A DNA stretch of 64,000 nt, taken from contig JADKBS010000005.1 in NCBI GenBank assembly GCA_016714985.1, positions 1 to 64,000 on the forward strand, in the 5' to 3' direction. The position numbers and the translations under genes were made by a program. Within the stretch, counting starts at the first letter, position 1, and each line of letters begins with the position of its first letter. Source of the stretch: Saprospiraceae bacterium. Its GTDB lineage: Bacteria > Bacteroidota > Bacteroidia > Chitinophagales > Saprospiraceae. Shown here piece by piece: positions 33,786-42,772 of the stretch. Under the pieces are notes generated by a model that saw only the letters and a program-made list of their open reading frames with translations, did not search any database and was not told where the DNA came from.

Positions 33786-34137
33786 AATGAAAAAAGCCCA
33801 ACAATACTGCTGGGCTTCAAGGTAATGCTGGAGTTAAAATACACTTGGTTTCAGAATCAGGTTTTATCTAAATGATTTATTGGAGTGAAGTGAACAACGA
33901 CAGGTTGAATTGTGATGTGATTTGGATTGTTTGCTGAAAGTTTTTGCTCGTTTCGGCTGTAAGATGAAATATATGCCTTAGGCTGAGATGGCCCAATGAA
34001 GGAAGCATGCGTTTTTAAGGACGAACGAAGGGTGGGAATGTACAAGTGAGATTTTGTCCGCTTCGAAAAAAAACTATTCCCAATTTTGATTGAGTTTTTG
34101 CTAATTTGCAAGCGATTTTCCCAAACAGAAGGAACCT
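33786..34137. other. Region between the element and recJ, with possible minus-strand transcript
   Basis: About 350 bases with no credible plus-strand gene. A minus-strand frame of 84 codons (34111-33857) ends 40 bases before a terminator-like hairpin of the same strand (33792-33817). The frame has no recognisable domain and is basic and serine-rich; it may be chance, or the hairpin may end a small RNA. Confidence 0.35.
33792..33817 (-). terminator. Minus-strand intrinsic terminator candidate
   Basis: On the minus strand AAGCCCA pairs with TGGGCTT across a 10-base loop, directly followed by TTTTTC. On the plus strand the T run is missing, so the direction is minus. No accepted minus-strand gene lies just before it. 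Confidence 0.5.
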
Positions 34138-35841
34138 ATGAGAAAACGCTGGACCCTCCATCCCACCGACGAAGCCGTTGCCAAACACTTACAGCAGGCA
34201 CTGAAAATCCACCCGATTTTTTGCAGGTTGCTGGCGCAACGGGGCATTGCCTCCTACGACGAGGCCAAGTCGTTCTTCCGACCCCAATGGTCGCACCTGC
34301 ACGACCCTTTCCTCATGAAAGGCATGGACGTGGCCGTTGACCGTTTGGAGCAGGCGCTGCAAAAGGGCGAGAAAATCTTGCTCTATGGCGACTATGACGT
34401 GGACGGCACCACCTCCGTGGCCTTGATGCATGAGTTCCTCACCCACCTCGGCGCAAGCCCAGGTTTTTATATCCCCGACCGCTACAAAGAAGGTTATGGC
34501 GTGAGCATGGCGGGTATGGAGTACGCCATTGCCAACGGCATACAACTCATCATCGCCATGGACTGCGGGGTGAACGCCCGTGCCCAAGTGGCCAAGGCAA
34601 AAGAGCATGGCATCGGCTTCATCGTCTGTGACCACCACCTGCCCGATGGCCCACTGCCCGTTGCCGATGCCGTACTCGACCCCATGCGGCCCGATTGCCC
34701 GTACCCATTCAAAGGGCTGAGCGGCTGTGGGGTGGCATTCAAGCTGGCGCAGGCTTATTTGCAAAAAAACAAGTTGCCAGATGCGCATTTGCGCAGCCTA
34801 CTCGACCTGCTGGCACTCAGCATCGCCGCCGACATCGTGCCGATGGTGGACGAAAACCGGGTATTGGCACATTACGGCCTCCAGGCCATCAACGAGATGG
34901 GGCGTCCAGGCCTTCAGGCGCTCATCGAACTTGGTGGACGGCAAGTGCCGCTCTCCATCAGCGATGTGGTGTTCGGCCTCGCACCGCTCATCAATGCTGC
35001 TGGCCGACTTGCCGATGCAGACCAGGCCGTTAAGCTGATGCTTTCAAAAGACAGGACTGCCGCCCTTGAAAATGCGCAGGTCTTGCTCCTCCGCAACCAA
35101 CAACGCAAGGAACACGACCAACAAATTCAGGACGAGGCTGCCCGACAGTTCGAGTCCGTGGCGAACTATGAGGAGTTGCGGAGCATCGTTTTGTTCAACA
35201 AGGACTGGCACAAAGGCGTCATAGGTATCGCCGCTGCGAGGATGGTGGAACGCTTCCACCGCCCGGCCATCCTGCTCACCGAGTCGAACGGGATGGCAGT
35301 CGGTTCGGCCCGCACCGTGCCTGGGTTCAATATTTACAAAGCCATCAAGACCTGTGAAGACCTATTGACCAATTTCGGGGGGCATGACCATGCCGCTGGG
35401 CTAACCATGCCGCTTGAGGTTGTGCCCCAATTTCAGCATAGGTTTGAAACGGCAGTAAAAAACAGCATATTGGAAATACACAGAACCCCCGAAATAGAAT
35501 TGGCTGCCGCCTTGGATTTAAAGGACATCTCACCGGGTTTTTGGAAGATTCTGAAGCAATTCGCCCCGTTTGGCCCCGGCAACCACAGCCCCATGTTTGT
35601 ATCCAAAAACGTGGTGGACACAGGCCATTCCAAGCTGATGAAGGGAAACCACCTGAGGCTTTCTGTAAAGCAAGGCGATAGCAAGACCGTGACGGGCGTC
35701 GCCTTTGGCATGGGCGAGCATTTTGCCCGGATTGCCACCAAGCAGCCGTTTCATGTGGCCTATAAACTTGAAGAAGACCGCTGGGAGGGGAAGTCCTACC
35801 TGCGCATGATGGTGAGGGATTTTTGGTTTCCATCGGGGTAG
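34138..35841 (+). CDS. recJ: Single-stranded-DNA-specific exonuclease RecJ
   Basis: 567 residues, near the family norm. Motif I GDYDVDGTTS at residues 84-93, motif with AMDCGVN, DHH motif in VCDHHLPDG at residues 163-171, SGCGVAFKL, and the DHHA1-type motif GGHDHAAGLTM. The OB-fold domain follows to the C-terminus. It degrades single-stranded DNA 5' to 3' during recombination and repair, with two metal ions held by the DHH motifs. The gene is complete. It starts 350 bases after the element-disrupted adaptor gene and is not part of an obvious operon. Confidence 0.95.
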   Translation: MRKRWTLHPTDEAVAKHLQQALKIHPIFCRLLAQRGIASYDEAKSFFRPQWSHLHDPFLMKGMDVAVDRLEQALQKGEKILLYGDYDVDGTTSVALMHEFLTHLGASPGFYIPDRYKEGYGVSMAGMEYAIANGIQLIIAMDCGVNARAQVAKAKEHGIGFIVCDHHLPDGPLPVADAVLDPMRPDCPYPFKGLSGCGVAFKLAQAYLQKNKLPDAHLRSLLDLLALSIAADIVPMVDENRVLAHYGLQAINEMGRPGLQALIELGGRQVPLSISDVVFGLAPLINAAGRLADADQAVKLMLSKDRTAALENAQVLLLRNQQRKEHDQQIQDEAARQFESVANYEELRSIVLFNKDWHKGVIGIAAARMVERFHRPAILLTESNGMAVGSARTVPGFNIYKAIKTCEDLLTNFGGHDHAAGLTMPLEVVPQFQHRFETAVKNSILEIHRTPEIELAAALDLKDISPGFWKILKQFAPFGPGNHSPMFVSKNVVDTGHSKLMKGNHLRLSVKQGDSKTVTGVAFGMGEHFARIATKQPFHVAYKLEEDRWEGKSYLRMMVRDFWFPSG

Positions 35842-35885
35842 TCTGAACGCTGTGCCATGCAGCCGCTGCGTTTTAGTCCGCGAAC

Positions 35886-36281
35886 TTAAACAAATACAGC
35901 GTTGATTTTTGCGGCAATTTCCGCCATTTCTTCTTTGGGAAAACTGAGCTTGGGAGCCGTGACGCTCACTTGGCTCTCTCGCTGGAACGGGATAAGGTGG
36001 ACATGGGCATGTGGCACCTCGGTTCCAATGACCATCACGCCCACCCGCTGGCATTCGATGGCCTTGTCCAAGGCTTTTGCGACCCTTTTTGCAAAGACCA
36101 TCAGGCCGGCGAGGCTTTCATCGTCCACGTCGAAAAGGTAATCAACCTCTTTTTTGGGTACCACGAGGGTGTGCCCCTTTGCCACTGGATTGATGTCGAG
36201 GAAGGCGAGGAAATCCGCTGATTCTGCCACTTTGTAGCAGGGGATTTCGCCATTGATGATGCGGGTAAAAATGCTGGGCAT
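35886..36281 (-). CDS. HIT family hydrolase
   Basis: 131 residues. SIFTRIINGEIPCYKV at the start, FLDINPVAKGHTLVVPKKEV, and the catalytic histidine triad HAHVHLIP at residues 91-98. HIT proteins of this size hydrolyse or transfer nucleotide phosphates (for example Hint-like AMP-lysine or dinucleotide hydrolases). It is downstream of greA on the same strand, but a strong hairpin (36311-36348) lies between the two genes, so its expression may be largely separate. Confidence 0.93.
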   Translation of the reverse strand: MPSIFTRIINGEIPCYKVAESADFLAFLDINPVAKGHTLVVPKKEVDYLFDVDDESLAGLMVFAKRVAKALDKAIECQRVGVMVIGTEVPHAHVHLIPFQRESQVSVTAPKLSFPKEEMAEIAAKINAVFV

Positions 36282-36310
36282 ACAGGAAAAGGTGAAAGGT
36301 TAAAAATAAA

Positions 36311-36350
36311 AAGGCAAAAGTAGAGGGCATGTCCACTACTTTTGCCTTTT
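36311..36350. terminator. Bidirectional terminator between greA and the HIT gene
   Basis: GGCAAAAGTAG (36313-36323) pairs with CTACTTTTGCC (36336-36346), with an A run on the left and a T run on the right, so either direction has the U tract. It follows greA on the minus strand by about 20 bases. Confidence 0.8.
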
Positions 36351-36369
36351 TACCCTCCACTTTTTCTTT

Positions 36370-36840
36370 TCAAACAAAAATATTCAAAACCTTGAACTCC
36401 ATCTGCCCAGCGGGGGTGGTGATGAAGGCCGTTTCGCCGGGCTTTTTGCCGAGCAGGCCTTTGCCGATAGGGGAGGCGGCAGATATTTTCTTGCTCTTGA
36501 GGTCAGCCTCCGACTCGGAGACCAATTTGAAGGTGTCTTCCTTGCCGGTTTTTTTGTTCAAAATAGTCACGCTCGTGAGCAGTCGGACTTCCGAAGTGTC
36601 CATGTCGTTTTCGTTCAGGATGCGGACGTTGGCAAGCACTTTCTCAAGCTCGTTGATGCGCAACTCTAGCATGCCCTGTGCATTCTTGGCGGCGTCGTAT
36701 TCGGCGTTTTCCGAAAGGTCGCCTTTTTCACGGGCTTCTGCGATGGCTTTGGCAGCGTCTTGGCGGCCAGTTGTCTTTAACTCGTCCATTTCGGCCTTCA
36801 GTCTATCATGGCCTTCCTGCGTCAAATATGTAATGTTCAT
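36370..36840 (-). CDS. greA: Transcription elongation factor GreA
   Basis: 156 residues, the standard length. N-terminal coiled-coil (YLTQEGHDRLKAEMDELKTT, REKGDLSENAEYDAAKN with the conserved acidic tip residues DLSENAEY), then the C-terminal FKBP-like domain with TVTILNKKTGKEDTF-type strands, SPIGKGLLGKKPGE and FKVLNI. It rescues backtracked RNA polymerase by stimulating transcript cleavage through the secondary channel. A mobile element (36858-36936) sits 17 bases upstream of its start codon, so its leader or promoter has been changed. Confidence 0.96.
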   Translation of the reverse strand: MNITYLTQEGHDRLKAEMDELKTTGRQDAAKAIAEAREKGDLSENAEYDAAKNAQGMLELRINELEKVLANVRILNENDMDTSEVRLLTSVTILNKKTGKEDTFKLVSESEADLKSKKISAASPIGKGLLGKKPGETAFITTPAGQMEFKVLNIFV

Positions 36841-36857
36841 TTTTTCCTGATTTTTTC

Positions 36858-36936
36858 GTAACTACTTAGGAGGATGTGGGAGGAGAGCGGAAAAATGAAA
36901 TTTTTCCCCAAAAAACACTCCCTGCTAACTAGTTAC
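36858..36936 (-). mobile_element. Miniature inverted-repeat element, copy 4, internally deleted (greA leader)
   Basis: 79 bp. Ends GTAACTACTTAG and CTAACTAGTTAC match the other copies. Flanks ATTTTTTC (36850-36857) and ATTTTTC (36937-36943) look like the target duplication with one T fewer on one side. The left arm of hairpin 1 is joined to the right arm of hairpin 2; the middle is lost, probably by recombination between T-rich parts. Confidence 0.8.
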
Positions 36937-37235
36937 ATTTTTCGATGAAAAATGGTGTTTTCCCAGTTTTGAAGCGATGCGAATACCAAGCGGAGTCTGA
37001 CCCCGTAAGGTTTGCAAGGCATCAATGGAATGGGAAGAAGTGCAGGTTTTGTTCGCAGCCAAGTCACTTACAGGGCTTAGGTTGGCGGGCAAATACCTTA
37101 CTACGTTGGTTGAATGCTAACAAACTAAAAGGCAAGAACGTTTCCGACCCATTTGTCGAAAACGTTCTTGCCTTGATTCTTCTGCAAATGTAAGCACTAT
37201 GGATGAATGAAAGTACAAGTTGGGCGGATTTTTCT
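36937..37235. other. Intergenic region between greA element and ECF sigma gene
   Basis: About 300 bases. It contains the sigma-gene terminator (37129-37174) and unassigned sequence with an 82-codon plus-strand frame (36945-37193) that I reject, because it overlaps the terminator and has no domain or leader. Confidence 0.4.
37129..37174 (-). terminator. Terminator of the ECF sigma gene
   Basis: AAGGCAAGAACGTTT (37129-37143) pairs with AAACGTTCTTGCCTT (37160-37174); 15 bp stem. On the minus strand it is followed by a short T tract (TTTTAG), after the sigma gene stop at 37236. Confidence 0.8.
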
Positions 37236-37763
37236 TTACGTGAGATATCCTTTCAGTTGCTCCCGCAAAACTCGCAGCGCCTTTCCCATCTGGTGTTCCA
37301 CCGTTTTTACGGAAATTTCCAGCTGCGTTGCAATCTCTTGGTAGCTCATTTCTTCGAACCTGCTCAACTGGAACACCGTGCGGCAGCGGGGCGGCAACCC
37401 GTCAATGACACGATGAATTTGGGTTTGCAGTTCCGTTTGCAACAGTTGATCTTCCCCATCGGCCTCGGCTGGCATGGGGGTGGCGTAGGTCAGTTCCTCT
37501 GGCTGTTGGTTCTTTTTGGCCCTAAGATAGGCAAGTGCCTCGTTTACAGCCATTCGGTGCAAGTAGGCGCCCGGCGAGGTGTCAACCTGGATGAGGTGGC
37601 GCTTTTCCCAAAAGCGGATGAACACCTGCTGCGCAAGGTCTTCCGTCATGCCCCGTTCGCCGATGATGCGCTGCACCGCACTACACACAGACTGGTAGTG
37701 TGCATCAAAGAGTTCTTTGAGCACCGTCTTGTCGTCGTTGCGGAGTCGGGCAGTCAGGTTCAA
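37236..37763 (-). CDS. ECF-type RNA polymerase sigma factor (sigma-70 family, Bacteroidota type)
   Basis: 175 residues. Region 2: FKELFDAHY-like LKELFDAHYQSVCSAVQRII, EDLAQQVFIRFWEKRHLI, AYLHRMAVNEALAYLR. Region 4: VIDGLPPRCRTVFQLSRFEEMSYQEIATQLEISVKTVEHQMGKAL. This is the form that in Bacteroidota often works with FecR-like anti-sigma factors and TonB receptors or controls extracytoplasmic responses. No anti-sigma gene is adjacent; the divergent secreted-protein gene at 37994 could be a target. A 15-bp terminator follows the gene. Confidence 0.93.
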   Translation of the reverse strand: MNLTARLRNDDKTVLKELFDAHYQSVCSAVQRIIGERGMTEDLAQQVFIRFWEKRHLIQVDTSPGAYLHRMAVNEALAYLRAKKNQQPEELTYATPMPAEADGEDQLLQTELQTQIHRVIDGLPPRCRTVFQLSRFEEMSYQEIATQLEISVKTVEHQMGKALRVLREQLKGYLT

Positions 37764-37993
37764 TCCAATGAAGAGGTTGTTGGTGAAAAGCGGGGCTGCT
37801 TATCCCCAGAAATCGGCGGCAATGATAGGGAATATTCCGCCAAGGGCAATCAGCCTTCGCCAATAAATGGGGTTAACGGCACGTTAAAAGACCATTCACC
37901 AAATGTTAATCATACCATTCGAGCGGGCGTTGGGTTTAGGATGAATGAATTTTTCCCAAAACCACCGCCGCTTGAAATCGTGTCAAATCCATT

Positions 37994-38857
37994 ATGACGA
38001 AAACAACTGTCTGGTTGCCGATGCTTGCAGCCGCCCTGCTTTCCTGCCTCCCGGCCCTTCCCGCCCAAGTTCTTGACATTGCCGAAGCCGTAAAAAAAGG
38101 ACTGCTGTCCGTTTCAGCCGAAGGGTTGGGCGGTCATTCCGGCGAATGCCTCCAGTTGAACTTTAAGAACAAATCGAAGCGGAAGCTCGAAATCAAGGTG
38201 CCCGCTGGGCAAATCTTTGAGGCGGGCGACTCCAGCTTACAAAACTTGATGGTGAGCAAGGAGGAGACTTTTTTCGTGGAGAGCGGGGCATCAAGGCTGG
38301 GCAAGCTCTTCGGCTTCTGCGTGGAGGCCGGAGACGGCTCCCCGGGTGGTGGCAGCCTGTTCAAAATGGGAAAACTGGCTGAAGGCAACCTGCTGAAAAT
38401 CGCCAAATACCTGAACGACAACAAATTGCACCAGCACCCCTCAGCGCAATACGCCGTCTGGGCCGTATCGGATGCCGACCGCTTGGAAGGCATTGGCGAC
38501 CCAGGACTGACCAAGTACGTGGCCGACCTGCTCGGCAAGCCCATGCCGGAATACCATATACAGTACCAGTCGCCACCGCAAGACCGCCAACTGCCCGGCC
38601 AACCGGCCAACTGGCGGGAGGCATTTGCCATGAACGGCCTGTTTTACTACGACCTCATGGCCGACCAACCAGTTGATTTCGGCCTTTACAATGAGGCAGG
38701 GGAGTTGGTGCACGCCCTTTTCAAGGGTCGCCAGCAGAAGCGGGGACAGCACAAATTCCGGTTTGAGTTTGAAATAAAAGGGCTAAAAAAAGGGAAGTAT
38801 TTTGCCCGACTTTCGAGCCGGGGGCAGGTAATTAAGGAATTGGCGATGGAGTTTTGA
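37994..38857 (+). CDS. Secreted protein of unknown function, divergent from the ECF sigma gene
   Basis: 287 residues. Signal peptide ending LLSCLPALPAQ. Then an all-beta domain with LNFKNKSKRKLEIKVPAGQIF, EAGDSSLQNLMVSKEETFFV and GFCVEAGDGSPGGGSLFKMG, followed by AQYAVWAVSDADRLEGI near residue 153; this combination (PAGxxFxxxDSSxQ, AVWxVSD) is one I have seen in other extracellular proteins but cannot name with certainty. The last 80 residues (FGLYNEAGELVHALF, GLKKGKYFARLSSRGQVIKE) look like a T9SS type A-like tail or FlgD-like Ig fold. Export is likely. A perfect terminator follows. Confidence 0.75.
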   Translation: MTKTTVWLPMLAAALLSCLPALPAQVLDIAEAVKKGLLSVSAEGLGGHSGECLQLNFKNKSKRKLEIKVPAGQIFEAGDSSLQNLMVSKEETFFVESGASRLGKLFGFCVEAGDGSPGGGSLFKMGKLAEGNLLKIAKYLNDNKLHQHPSAQYAVWAVSDADRLEGIGDPGLTKYVADLLGKPMPEYHIQYQSPPQDRQLPGQPANWREAFAMNGLFYYDLMADQPVDFGLYNEAGELVHALFKGRQQKRGQHKFRFEFEIKGLKKGKYFARLSSRGQVIKELAMEF

Positions 38858-38964
38858 TGAAGGATCGAAGGAAAAATAAATCCCGGGGTTTATTTTTAAA
38901 AAACCAATCCTTGTCAGGGTTTCGGCATCTGAAATTGTAATCTTAGTTTCACCGTACCCAAAAG

Positions 38965-38994
38965 AAAAAGGCCAGTCGAGCGACTGGCCTTTTT
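38965..38994. terminator. Bidirectional terminator between convergent genes
   Basis: AAAAAGGCCAGTCG (38965-38978) pairs perfectly with CGACTGGCCTTTTT (38981-38994), a 14-bp stem with a tiny loop and A/T runs on both sides. It separates the secreted-protein gene (+) from the M36 protease gene (-). Confidence 0.88.
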
Positions 38995-39012
38995 CGTTGT
39001 ATTTCATGGCAA

Positions 39013-42000
39013 TTACTCGATCACCACTTTCCTCACCATGATTCCTTCGTCGGTGCTGACCTTGACGAAGTAGAAACCAGCGGGCAATTGTCCCACCTGC
39101 AACTGCAGGGAGTGCTTGCCTTGGAGGTTGAACTTGCGCTCGCCCATCAGTTGGCCGTCCACGGAAAGTAGGCTCAGCCCTACCTCTTGCTGGGTGGCAG
39201 CGTCGAGGGAGATGTTGAGCACATCGTAGGCAGGGTTCGGGAACACGGTCATGCTCAGGTTGTTGAGTGCCTCGTCAGTACTCGAAACAAATTTCGTATC
39301 CACGATGGTGCCTTCCTCTGGGGCAATCACACATATAAGGTCATTTTCATTGCTGTTCAGGCATGCCTCACCATTATAGGCGAGCAGGTCCATGAATTCC
39401 ATGTCGTCAACAACCCAGCCAAGGGTGCCTCCAACACTTGCATTCGTGCCAAAGCGGAAACGGAAGACGATGTCTTCGCCCAGCCAGTCTTTGATGTCAA
39501 CATAAGAAGCCACGAATTCTCCGTTACTGCTGCCCGACCAACCTTGAAGGTTCGGAATGACAAATGCTTCGCCATACTGGACCCCGCCGGTGTAGCCATT
39601 GCGCAACATTTTATCGCTTACCTTGGTATAGGTGTTGTCAGTAGCTTTTTTCACTTCTATGAAGCCAGCGTCCACACCGGGTTGCGTTTCATATTGATGG
39701 TAGAAGCGCAGGGTAGGCCTATTGCCAACCACCTCCCAAGGATCGGCAAGTTCCAGTGTGGTTCGGCTCTCCGTCTCCAGGTTCGGTGCGGCCCATGCGT
39801 ATTCAGGGCTGTTGGATACGGCATCCTGGATTGCGAAGAGGTTCAGGGTAGGGGCATTAATATCGGTATCATAAATCCAATTGTCTTCCGTTTCTTCCTC
39901 ATCATTGGGCACATCGTCGAGCCAGTACGAGATGGAAGCCTTGTCCGGGTCGGTCGTAAGCCTATAGGTTACATCCACGGTTTGGTCAAAGGCAACATCG
40001 CCGAGTTCAATGGAAAGCATATTGCCAGCAACCGTTGCTGGGAAGTTGGCAGAACCTGCCTTGTATTGCGTACCATCTGGCAACTCGTCGGTAATTACAA
40101 CCCCTGTGCGGGTAGTTGTCTTACAGTTTTCAACGGTGATTTCTACCTCGATTTCATCACCAGCTTCAATGAAAGGCGTTACAGCCTTGCTGACGGTGAC
40201 TTCATCACGACACTCACAAGGCACGTCGAAGGCTTCTACCTCGTCGCCAACCACATCCGAAGAACCTTGGCTGGCGCTTAGGCCAACACCCCTGCGGGCA
40301 AAGGTTTTCCAAATAAGGCATTTGTTTGCACCACCGTTGAGTGCCTGGTCGGCAGCGATGATGGCGTTGCGGCCATCTATGAAGCCGGGGCTGCAGGGCT
40401 GGGTTCTCATGCCCTCGAACACGAGGCGGATTGCCTTGTTGTTGCCACCAGTCCCATAGTATATGTCTGCGTCCCAGCCTTCAAGGTCGGACAAGTTCCA
40501 GTACATATCCCACAAAATGGCACACCAGAATGCGCCCACACCGTGCGGTATTGATTCGTTCGGTAGATCGCTGTAGGTGAGCGGATTGATGGTCATGTTA
40601 CGGGTATAAGGGTAATGGCGGATACCGCCTGCAGTTGGGGCCAATCCATCAGCATAATTGCCGATGCCCCTTGCTTGCTCGCCATTATCACCTGGTTTGG
40701 CGGAAGTTATCAGTGACATGAAATCGCTCCATCCCTCGCCCATCTGCTCTTGGTTGCTCAGACAGCCAGCAGCGCTTGGACCGCCCGTGAGGCGGTTGGA
40801 GATGCCGTGGCCGTACTCGTGCGCTATCACGCCGTTGTCGAGGTCGCCATCAATTTGCGATGGCCCCGTTGGAGCGTTGGGGAGTTTGATGGTTGCTTTC
40901 AATCCATTCCCGGCGAATTGGCGAAGCGTTTGGCAGTTGGTGGAGCCTACCGAAATCACGGGGATGTTCACCTGGCTGCCCACAGCTCCTCCAGCCATGC
41001 CGGCAGGGGCGGTCTCGAAATTGCAGATGATGACGCCGACCGCACCTGCGTTTTGCGCAGCAAGGGCCTTAAAGCCAAATTCGCAGCCGCCACGGTCAAT
41101 CAAGGCTATCCTACCCACCAGTTCGGCAGTGTTGACGATGGGGTCGCAGGCATCGCTGAACAGGTCTTCGGCGGCTTCGTCCTGGACAATGACCACTTCG
41201 GCGCTCACCCCGGTTGAGGTGGCAAAGGCCCCAGCGCCCCAGCCTGTAGCCGGCTGAGCGGATTCATATTGGCCGGCCACCACGGCAGGCTCTTGCACTG
41301 TAAAGATCTCAGAAGGTTCTGCTCCGTCCCAAAGGAACATCTGCATGCGGCCATTGCCCCCGTCTGGTGGCGTTGCGAAATTTGCATTGTTGGTGCCTCC
41401 GCCGTCTTGGGCCTCGGCATGTACTTCATCGCCGCCTGAACCACCGTTTCCATAGTTGTTGGTTTGGAAACTGCCTGCGGCAGGTGTTAGGCCGTACTGG
41501 TAGGCAAAATCGTGCATGAGATTGTTCCAATAGAAGAGGTTGACGGTTGCTGCATCAACGTAGGTAGTCGGCTCAGCATTAACATCATAAGGGAAATCAA
41601 AGATGAGGCTGGCGCCGCCGTCTGGTTCATTGTCTGCCGGAAGGTCGTCCGCATCGCTGTCCTCGTAGGCATGTACGTTGTTGCCACGGGTGATGGTGTA
41701 TTCCGCACCAGTTTGGCCGTTGGTATCGTGCCAGCCATAAGGAGAGGCAGTCACGTCATGTGGTTCTACGACGAGTTGCCGGTCGCCATGGATAGGGCTT
41801 TCGGCTGGCCAAGGCCAAATATTGTAGCTGCCACTTGCAACCATGTTGGTGCTGGCATGGGTATTTTTAGCCGCTTGCTGGTGGTGGGCTGCTTCGCAAT
41901 GGTGGTGGTTGTGTGCGAAGGAGCGGCCATCCACTTGGCAATAGACCGTCCAATTGGTCTTGTCCAGAATGTTGCCGAGCACAGCATCCACCCTAATGCT

Positions 42001-42573
42001 CCACATATCGGCTGACTTGACAGGTGCGAGGGCTACGTCCCAAGCCAAAAGCATGGCATCGCCATAAGCCTGATAGCTCAGACGGGCCTTTATGTCTTCT
42101 TTTGCGATATTTCCTTTGTCGAAAACCAGGAACCCTTTTGCATCCTGGCCTTTGGCACGCAGCGGCTCATAGGGCAGTTCAAGGTGCTCCATCAATTTGA
42201 CGACAGCCGCCTCCGCTGACAGTACTGGGGCGGTCGTATTGATTTTGCTTGAAAGGTTGGGCACGAAACGACGGCCTACGTGGAACACTTTGCCATCGGC
42301 TGTAATGGAAACGTTCGTGATGGCATTGTAAACGTTGATGCCCATGTGGGCCTGGTTGAAGAACACACGGGAAATGCCCGTGGCTGGGTCGGTGTACTGG
42401 TCACTGACGGACATGCCAGTGATGTCCCTTTCTGTTAAGCCCCAGTCTTGGAGGTGTGTGCGGACATGCTCAGTAGCGATATCGAGCGGGGTGCGTTGCT
42501 GCGCAAATGCAGCCGATACTCCGACGATACATGCTACGATTGCAATAAATTGCTTCGTAAACTTCAATTTCAT
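39013..42573 (-). CDS. Fungalysin-type (M36) metalloprotease with PA domain and type A T9SS sorting domain
   Basis: 1186 residues. Signal peptide (IVACIVGVSAAFAQ), FTP propeptide (IATEHVRTHLQDWGLTERDI, RVFFNQAHMGINVYNAITNV), M36 catalytic domain with zinc site HEYGH at about residues 585-589 and a downstream glutamate in EQMGEGWSDF, and an inserted PA domain before it (AELVGRIALIDRGGCEFGFKALAAQNAG). Then a DUF11-like unit (VSKAVTPFIEAGDEIEVEIT), a jelly-roll (choice-of-anchor J-like) part and a type A sorting domain with AYDVLNISLDAAT and LPAGFYFVKVSTDEGIMVRK. A secreted extracellular protease for protein nutrients. The gene is intact. Confidence 0.93.
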   Translation of the reverse strand: MKLKFTKQFIAIVACIVGVSAAFAQQRTPLDIATEHVRTHLQDWGLTERDITGMSVSDQYTDPATGISRVFFNQAHMGINVYNAITNVSITADGKVFHVGRRFVPNLSSKINTTAPVLSAEAAVVKLMEHLELPYEPLRAKGQDAKGFLVFDKGNIAKEDIKARLSYQAYGDAMLLAWDVALAPVKSADMWSIRVDAVLGNILDKTNWTVYCQVDGRSFAHNHHHCEAAHHQQAAKNTHASTNMVASGSYNIWPWPAESPIHGDRQLVVEPHDVTASPYGWHDTNGQTGAEYTITRGNNVHAYEDSDADDLPADNEPDGGASLIFDFPYDVNAEPTTYVDAATVNLFYWNNLMHDFAYQYGLTPAAGSFQTNNYGNGGSGGDEVHAEAQDGGGTNNANFATPPDGGNGRMQMFLWDGAEPSEIFTVQEPAVVAGQYESAQPATGWGAGAFATSTGVSAEVVIVQDEAAEDLFSDACDPIVNTAELVGRIALIDRGGCEFGFKALAAQNAGAVGVIICNFETAPAGMAGGAVGSQVNIPVISVGSTNCQTLRQFAGNGLKATIKLPNAPTGPSQIDGDLDNGVIAHEYGHGISNRLTGGPSAAGCLSNQEQMGEGWSDFMSLITSAKPGDNGEQARGIGNYADGLAPTAGGIRHYPYTRNMTINPLTYSDLPNESIPHGVGAFWCAILWDMYWNLSDLEGWDADIYYGTGGNNKAIRLVFEGMRTQPCSPGFIDGRNAIIAADQALNGGANKCLIWKTFARRGVGLSASQGSSDVVGDEVEAFDVPCECRDEVTVSKAVTPFIEAGDEIEVEITVENCKTTTRTGVVITDELPDGTQYKAGSANFPATVAGNMLSIELGDVAFDQTVDVTYRLTTDPDKASISYWLDDVPNDEEETEDNWIYDTDINAPTLNLFAIQDAVSNSPEYAWAAPNLETESRTTLELADPWEVVGNRPTLRFYHQYETQPGVDAGFIEVKKATDNTYTKVSDKMLRNGYTGGVQYGEAFVIPNLQGWSGSSNGEFVASYVDIKDWLGEDIVFRFRFGTNASVGGTLGWVVDDMEFMDLLAYNGEACLNSNENDLICVIAPEEGTIVDTKFVSSTDEALNNLSMTVFPNPAYDVLNISLDAATQQEVGLSLLSVDGQLMGERKFNLQGKHSLQLQVGQLPAGFYFVKVSTDEGIMVRKVVIE

Positions 42574-42772
42574 ACTGGATGGATCTGTTTAAAAGGTGAA
42601 AACTATATGACAAACCAAAAAGCAAAAAGGTTTATGGGCAGCTTAGCCCCGTAGTATAGTCACCCTAACTTTTTGTTTGCCACAATGGTTGTTCGATTGG
42701 AAGCAAATGTAACATCTGACCAAAGATTGCGAAGCAACAATCTCAAAAAATAAAAGACAGGTGACAAATATA

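Noticed and set aside
36945..37193. 82-codon plus-strand frame after greA
   Set aside because: Overlaps the sigma-gene terminator, has no leader or domain, and the encoded sequence looks random.
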